NCBI GenBank assembly: GCA_036501345.1
Contig: DASYAN010000403.1
Coordinates: 1 to 10,290, forward strand
DNA from: DASYAN01 sp036501345
Lineage (GTDB): Bacteria > Chloroflexota > Ktedonobacteria > Ktedonobacterales > Ktedonobacteraceae
Reading direction: 5' to 3'
Length of the DNA stretch: 10,290 bases
The notes under the pieces were generated by a model. It worked only from the letters and a program-made list of their open reading frames with translations, was not told the DNA's origin and did not search any database. Below, in pieces: positions 6,506 through 10,290 of this stretch; within the stretch, counting starts at the first letter, position 1, and each line of letters starts with the position of its first letter. The translations under genes were made by a program, and so were the position numbers.

Positions 6506-8245
6506 CTATCTCAAGTACTGAAATGATCCATATTCCTCTAATTGACGTTTCAAACCCTCCACAATTTTCAAACTATGTGGATAAGACTGCAAAATACGAG
6601 TCAGTTTCTCTAGAAGATCTCGTTGACTTTCCCCTCCTCTTAGTTTCACAAGCACTTTCTGTGCAATTTGGCTATCAAGAGCTTTTGCTTTTTCCATTAC
6701 GCCAGTCCTTTCAACAAATGCATAATAGCGTACAAACTCTTCTACAACTCGATATCCAAAGCCCAAGCTATATGGTGAGAGAGTACTACTTAGCTGAATA
6801 AGGAGGCGAGAACAGCCATCTATTGCAGTTGTGAGTTCGGTATACCGTAATGCAAGAACCTCTAAAAAACCTTTAATATCAACAAATGACATATCAATGC
6901 TATTTGCTCGATCTAATATCTTGTCACTTAAAGGTTGAGTAGACTCATCAATATTTATCGTTCCTACGATGAACAGATTTGATGGAAGTTTAATCTCTGA
7001 GGGTACCTGTTCTCCGCTACTTCCATCTAGAGGAACAGAATTTGAATGGATATGCAGAGGCATTTCAGATTCCATAGCACTCAGTATATCAGCGAAATAG
7101 AACTCTGAACGTGCTATGTTCATCTCATCGATGCAGACAAAAATAGGTGTATCCTTATGTGCGGTTGCAATCAATATAGCTTGCAAAAATGGAGTTACAG
7201 TGTATTTTCCACTTATTATATCATGATAACCTATTAGCCCTGTTGGATCGGTCCAATCTGGTCGCACTACGCACATGAAAAAGAAAGGATCATCCACATC
7301 TGTATTTATAAGCCCATGGACTGCAAATGCATAGAATTTAGCAAGGCTTGTTTTTCCCGTCCCAGACAAGCCGGAGAGGATAACAAAATGCTTATGATTT
7401 AGATGGTTCAATGCTACATGATAGCGTTCAACAAGGTCATTAGCAAAATATCCCCCTAGTTTATGCACACCTGCTAATATTTCTGCAAATGGAATAGTTC
7501 CTGGCATCCTCCTCATTTCAGGAGAAAGACTTATTTCACTTTCCCAGGGTTGAATCTCCTCAACCTTGTCCCGCCCAACAAGACTGACAAAGTATCCAAC
7601 AAAATCACGAACAAGCAAGTTTCTCTTCGCTGATGGCTCTGGAGGATATACTGCAAACAAAATCTGATCCACATCTATAGCAGGACCAAAACTACTTCTA
7701 TCAATGGCGAGATTATTCCAGAATTGTTTATTCCTGAGGTAAATTTTTCCATCATCGGCTGCTAAGCAAATGACTACATTGTTGTTTCGATCTGAATACT
7801 TAATTTCACTGGCAACAGTATTGCTGCTACTCTCGCTGTCCACCTCCTCCTCTTGTTTCTCTTCTTCTTCATTCTCCTCTGCTTTTAATTTTGTTTTAAT
7901 TCGTCCTTTGTTCTCTTTCTCCTCTTTTTGCTTTTGTTTTTGTCGCTGGCCAATTTCTATCATTAATTGCAAGCGCTGCATGAACCTATAACTGGCACTT
8001 TCAATAATAACAGCAAAGTAGATTTCATCTGCTGGAGGGAAACGAAGCATTGCTGCAAAAATCATACCCTTAGGAGTGGTCTTCCAGGAATCGGGGTTAC
8101 TAACTCCAACCTGTAATCCGCCTTCTATTATAGATGCTTTATTTGATGTGCCAAATAGTCCTGATGTTTTCCACTCTTCCGAATCACCTCCTACTTTCTT
8201 TTGCACTGCAGACATGAATATTTTCTGTCGATTCTGCGAATCCAT
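6506..8245 (-). CDS. McrB-like AAA+ NTPase, restriction motor subunit
   Basis: This is the predicted NTP-driven motor of the restriction complex. The AAA+ core spans roughly 255-520. It has Walker A GLSGTGKT (292-299), Walker B PIFVCIDEMN (367-376, D373/E374), sensor-1 VGTIN (427-431) and LSDKILDRAN (439-448), with the Asp-Arg pair typical of the McrB/MoxR-like branch. E. coli McrB carries MNTAD after its sensor strand; here the order is GTINIDES, so the nucleotide preference (GTP or ATP) should not be assumed. Residues 1-100 and 145-230 form an N-terminal region, probably for target recognition, split by a highly charged Lys/Glu-rich stretch at 100-141. The start is supported by GGGAG (minus strand, 8254-8258), 8 nt before the ATG. 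The gene lies 67 bp after the methyltransferase stop and 7 bp before the nuclease start. Confidence 0.9.
   Translation of the reverse strand: MDSQNRQKIFMSAVQKKVGGDSEEWKTSGLFGTSNKASIIEGGLQVGVSNPDSWKTTPKGMIFAAMLRFPPADEIYFAVIIESASYRFMQRLQLMIEIGQRQKQKQKEEKENKGRIKTKLKAEENEEEEKQEEEVDSESSSNTVASEIKYSDRNNNVVICLAADDGKIYLRNKQFWNNLAIDRSSFGPAIDVDQILFAVYPPEPSAKRNLLVRDFVGYFVSLVGRDKVEEIQPWESEISLSPEMRRMPGTIPFAEILAGVHKLGGYFANDLVERYHVALNHLNHKHFVILSGLSGTGKTSLAKFYAFAVHGLINTDVDDPFFFMCVVRPDWTDPTGLIGYHDIISGKYTVTPFLQAILIATAHKDTPIFVCIDEMNIARSEFYFADILSAMESEMPLHIHSNSVPLDGSSGEQVPSEIKLPSNLFIVGTINIDESTQPLSDKILDRANSIDMSFVDIKGFLEVLALRYTELTTAIDGCSRLLIQLSSTLSPYSLGFGYRVVEEFVRYYAFVERTGVMEKAKALDSQIAQKVLVKLRGGESQRDLLEKLTRILQSYPHSLKIVEGLKRQLEEYGSFQYLR
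7823..7948 (-). repeat. Lys/Glu-rich low-complexity segment inside the McrB-like gene
   Basis: Codons 100-141 encode an almost uninterrupted run of Lys, Glu, Gln and Arg, then Glu-rich and Ser-rich blocks. On the plus strand this is a strongly polypyrimidine tract. It is probably a disordered or coiled-coil linker in the N-terminal region, and a likely spot for replication slippage. Confidence 0.75.
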
Positions 8246-8312
8246 TTCTCACACTCCCATTACACCTATCTTGATGCAGTCAATCGTGTAACTGTCAATC
8301 TATGTGGTACAT

Positions 8313-9818
8313 TTAATTACCCTGAATATGATCCATCATCTTCTTGGCAAGAGCTAAGGAAAGTAATGGAGGAACTGCATTTCCAATCTGTCTAAATGCA
8401 GGATTCATTGTACCGCAAAATTCAAAACCATCAGGAAAAGATTGAAGACGTGCAGCTTCCCGTACTGATATTGTCCTTGCCTGCGTACTATCATAATGGA
8501 TATGAGAATAACCATCCTTACCAAGATGGGCCATTAATGTTCTCGCTGGCTTATCTGGTTCCATTTTACGCCACTTATTTGGAAACTTAGATGCATCATA
8601 AGGTGGAACTATCTCACGCTTTAGCTTCTCATGTTCAGGAGTACCCGGTTGTATACTATTTCCTTGTTGAATTAGTTGCTCTAATCTTTCATGAAACAAA
8701 TCCAGAGCATGCTGATATGCTTCAGGATACTGATCTCCAGAATTCATACGCCGAAAAATATCATAATCTCGCGGTAAAGAACGTATCACATGGTCAGATA
8801 CCCCCTCATGATTGGCAAATTCAGGCCAATTTCTCATCATCCTTGCATAAGGAGAAATCGTAACGTTTGTGGGATAAGGGATCTGCTGATTAAACCGTCT
8901 GGTTCCGCGTTTCATCTTACCTTCGAGGTGCAAAGTAATTTGCGGTAAATCACCTAGAGCTTCCTGAGCAGTAATTGCATATGGTAATACAGATGAGGGT
9001 TCAAGAGGAGGAGTATAGAACATATAAGTGAATAAGTTTCCACCTAATGCTTTTAATGCAACTTGACGGGATCCTTCATAACCTTTAGGAAGTTCAACCC
9101 AATGAGTAGGTAGTGGAAACTCTACTTCAGCTCCAATTTCTCTCGTATATGCAATGAGAAGCATTCGTTCACGCATTTGTGGGGCACCATAGTATGCTGC
9201 ATTAGAAATCGTATATTTGCAGATATATCCCATTTCCGAAAGCACTTCGCATATCTCATGAGCTATATTATGTCCACCATAGTTAAGGATATCTGGGACA
9301 TTTTCCATAAGAAGTGCAATTGGTTGGAGCTTCCTTATATATGCGAGATACCTTAGGTAGAGATTCCCTCTAGTGTCCTGCAGAAATGCCTCTGGGTGAG
9401 CTGCTACTTCACGCAGTTTTGCTCTTCCAACTCTTGCAAATGCTTGACAGGGAGGCCCTCCTATGATTATATCTATGTTGTTCTCTATATCTGAACTCAT
9501 CTGAAGCTCTGCAATCAGTTGTTCAGGTTCCACTTTAGTAATATCACGAGCTTGAGCATGAACCTCTTGTAAGATGCCCGGTTTTTTATGGAAATTTAAT
9601 GCATGCGATTTGGCAGCAAGAGGATCAAACTCCACAGACCCTACAATTTCAAACCCAGCAGTATGAAACCCTAAAGATAACCCCCCGCATCCTGCAAATA
9701 GATCGAGTACACGAGGAATCCCGCCTCCCCTTATCCTATTTAGCTTTTGTTTGCGGGAACTATCAGTAGCTACTAGCTGATTTTCCTCCGAAAATAATGT
9801 TTGCTCTACACTTACCAT
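8313..9818 (-). CDS. DNA (cytosine-5) methyltransferase of a restriction-modification system
   Basis: This enzyme transfers a methyl group from S-adenosylmethionine to C5 of cytosine at a specific site, protecting host DNA. Residues count from the ATG at 9818 (501 aa). All key motifs are intact: motif I VLDLFAGCGG (37-46), motif IV GGPPCQAFARVGR (120-132, catalytic Cys124), motif VI ENV (172-174), motif VIII QMRER (214-218), motif IX RTLMAH...RTISVREAARLQSFP (426-462) and motif X QIGNAVPP (477-484). About 200 residues between motifs VIII and IX include the target-recognition domain. The frame extends to an ATG at 9905 (530 aa), but that start lacks a ribosome site, whereas AAGGTG lies 9 nt before 9818. 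It is the first gene of the three-gene operon. The recognition sequence cannot be read from the protein. The enzyme family is certain; the exact start is likely but unproven. Confidence 0.96.
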   Translation of the reverse strand: MVSVEQTLFSEENQLVATDSSRKQKLNRIRGGGIPRVLDLFAGCGGLSLGFHTAGFEIVGSVEFDPLAAKSHALNFHKKPGILQEVHAQARDITKVEPEQLIAELQMSSDIENNIDIIIGGPPCQAFARVGRAKLREVAAHPEAFLQDTRGNLYLRYLAYIRKLQPIALLMENVPDILNYGGHNIAHEICEVLSEMGYICKYTISNAAYYGAPQMRERMLLIAYTREIGAEVEFPLPTHWVELPKGYEGSRQVALKALGGNLFTYMFYTPPLEPSSVLPYAITAQEALGDLPQITLHLEGKMKRGTRRFNQQIPYPTNVTISPYARMMRNWPEFANHEGVSDHVIRSLPRDYDIFRRMNSGDQYPEAYQHALDLFHERLEQLIQQGNSIQPGTPEHEKLKREIVPPYDASKFPNKWRKMEPDKPARTLMAHLGKDGYSHIHYDSTQARTISVREAARLQSFPDGFEFCGTMNPAFRQIGNAVPPLLSLALAKKMMDHIQGN

Positions 9819-9827
9819 AATCTTTTG

Positions 9828-9833
9828 CACCTT
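9828..9833 (-). promoter_or_regulatory. Ribosome binding site deciding the methyltransferase start
   Basis: The minus strand reads AAGGTG, 9 nt before the ATG at 9816-9818. The alternative ATG at 9903-9905 has no comparable sequence upstream. This is the main reason for preferring the 501-residue product. Confidence 0.6.
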
Positions 9834-9905
9834 ACAGAAATATTCAACGTGTCCAAGAACACTCTGAAGAGTTCGGAAATTCCGAAAACTTTTGCTGTTA
9901 AGCAT

Positions 9906-9911
9906 ATCATA
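9906..9911 (-). promoter_or_regulatory. Possible -10 element of the restriction-modification operon
   Basis: The minus strand reads TATGAT, one mismatch from TATAAT. It would place the transcript start close to 9899, leaving a leader of about 80 nt before the 9818 ATG and excluding the 9905 start. The -35 region is poor (TTCTTT, 16-18 nt upstream), so this is a weak call. Confidence 0.3.
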
Positions 9912-9990
9912 AAAGATACCATTGCTAAAAGAATTTTGGGAAAATATTAGATAACATTTAGGTAATGCTGGTTAGAAAGTACTACAGAAA

Positions 9991-10006
9991 ACTCAATCAT
10001 TTGAGT
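9991..10006. promoter_or_regulatory. 16-bp palindrome upstream of the operon, operator candidate
   Basis: ACTCAA (9991-9996) and TTGAGT (10001-10006) are perfect inverted arms around TCAT. The site is about 80 bp upstream of the -10-like hexamer, within the 181-bp non-coding stretch 9906-10086. No controller protein is encoded in the operon, so any regulator would be encoded elsewhere. Confidence 0.35.
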
Positions 10007-10065
10007 GGTACATGTTATTTATTCGTAAAGTTGCTCCAATTCTGAAATCTAAGTGGAATGTAAGC

Positions 10066-10095
10066 AAAGGGTCCCTATAGTTTGCTCTACCCTTT
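10066..10095 (-). terminator. Inverted repeat overlapping the end of the right-edge gene
   Basis: AAAGGGT (10066-10072) and ACCCTTT (10089-10095) are perfect 7-bp arms with a 16-nt loop. They span the stop codon of the partial gene at the right edge. The position suits a minus-strand terminator, but there is no clear T-run after the stem. Confidence 0.3.
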
Positions 10096-10290
10096 CTGGA
10101 ACAATTTAGCCAGGGCTCGGACACGGGGTTCCAGTCCCCACATAGCGAGCATGTGCTCATAGAATGTGTAGATCTCGCTGAGAATTAGGTCGCTGCTGAT
10201 GGCTTGTGCTGCTTTGGCTGCGGCTTCCAGGTAGATGCAGCTCTGTATCATATTGCCAAGTACAAGCGAGGTATAAGTTCGATGTTTGAG
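10087..10290 (-). CDS. C-terminal fragment of an unidentified protein, cut by the window edge
   Basis: The minus strand is open from the right edge to a TAG at 10087-10089, giving 67 codons without an internal stop. The product is helical and alanine-rich: SLVLGNMIQSCIYLEAAAKA, then LILSEIYTFYEHMLAMWGLE, ending VRALAKLFQKG. Codon use and base composition resemble the left-hand genes more than the AT-rich operon. I do not recognise the family. It could be the end of an unrelated chromosomal gene and mark the right boundary of the inserted cassette. An open frame of this length can arise by chance, so confidence is moderate. Confidence 0.5.
   Translation of the reverse strand, partial: LKHRTYTSLVLGNMIQSCIYLEAAAKAAQAISSDLILSEIYTFYEHMLAMWGLEPRVRALAKLFQKG

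Noticed and set aside
6502..6801. Plus-strand frame of 99 codons
   Set aside because: It is antisense to the C-terminus of the McrB-like NTPase and has no ribosome site or recognisable domain.
7770..7991. Plus-strand frame rich in Ser, Phe and Leu resembling a membrane peptide
   Set aside because: It is the complement of the Lys/Glu-rich tract of the McrB-like gene; the hydrophobicity is an artefact of the polypyrimidine strand.
8591..8863. Plus-strand open frame of 90 codons
   Set aside because: It lies entirely opposite the methyltransferase coding strand, where conserved motifs show the real frame.
9819..9905. N-terminal extension of the methyltransferase from the ATG at 9905
   Set aside because: There is no ribosome site, the peptide is unlike a domain, and a -10-like hexamer abuts the ATG, so this stretch is more probably leader.

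Overview
The window looks like a bacterial chromosome segment joining an envelope-polysaccharide locus (left) to a defence-type cassette (right). Genes are densely packed, Shine-Dalgarno sites are recognisable and all coding regions are uninterrupted. No rRNA, tRNA, transposase, integrase or CRISPR array is visible. The host cannot be named from this sequence. The mix of a Wzx-like flippase, an unusual two-part glycosyltransferase and a nucleotidyltransferase pair would suit a soil or environmental bacterium, for example Chloroflexota/Ktedonobacteria, but that is a weak guess.

Left part, plus strand (1-4670). A multi-spanning flippase of the polysaccharide exporter type (107-1795, frame open to the left edge) is followed by a membrane-anchored family-2 glycosyltransferase with an N-terminal half-domain from another glycosyltransferase fold (1863-3380). 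Together they suggest assembly and export of a surface glycan. Next come a small nucleotidyltransferase of the DUF6036/AbiEii-like type (3470-4063) and a 179-residue uncharacterised protein (4131-4670). The last two resemble a two-gene toxin-antitoxin-like module. The ribosome site of the second gene can be sequestered in a hairpin with the sequence just after the first gene's stop.

Right part, minus strand (4825-9818, possibly from 9905). A three-gene operon reads right to left: a DNA cytosine-5 methyltransferase, a McrB-like AAA+ NTPase and a DUF2357/PD-(D/E)XK nuclease. The last two are separated by 7 bp. This is best read as an NTP-dependent restriction-modification system of the general LlaJI/BsuMI type: the methyltransferase protects self DNA, and the McrB-like motor plus McrC-like nuclease attack unprotected DNA. 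The methyltransferase is first, so protection would be made before cleavage. By eye the operon is more AT-rich than the flanking genes, consistent with horizontal acquisition. It converges on the plus-strand pair across a 154-bp gap with a small hairpin.

Right edge (9819-10290). This holds the operon's probable control region, with a 16-bp palindrome and a -10-like hexamer, then the C-terminal 67 codons of another minus-strand gene that enters from outside the window.
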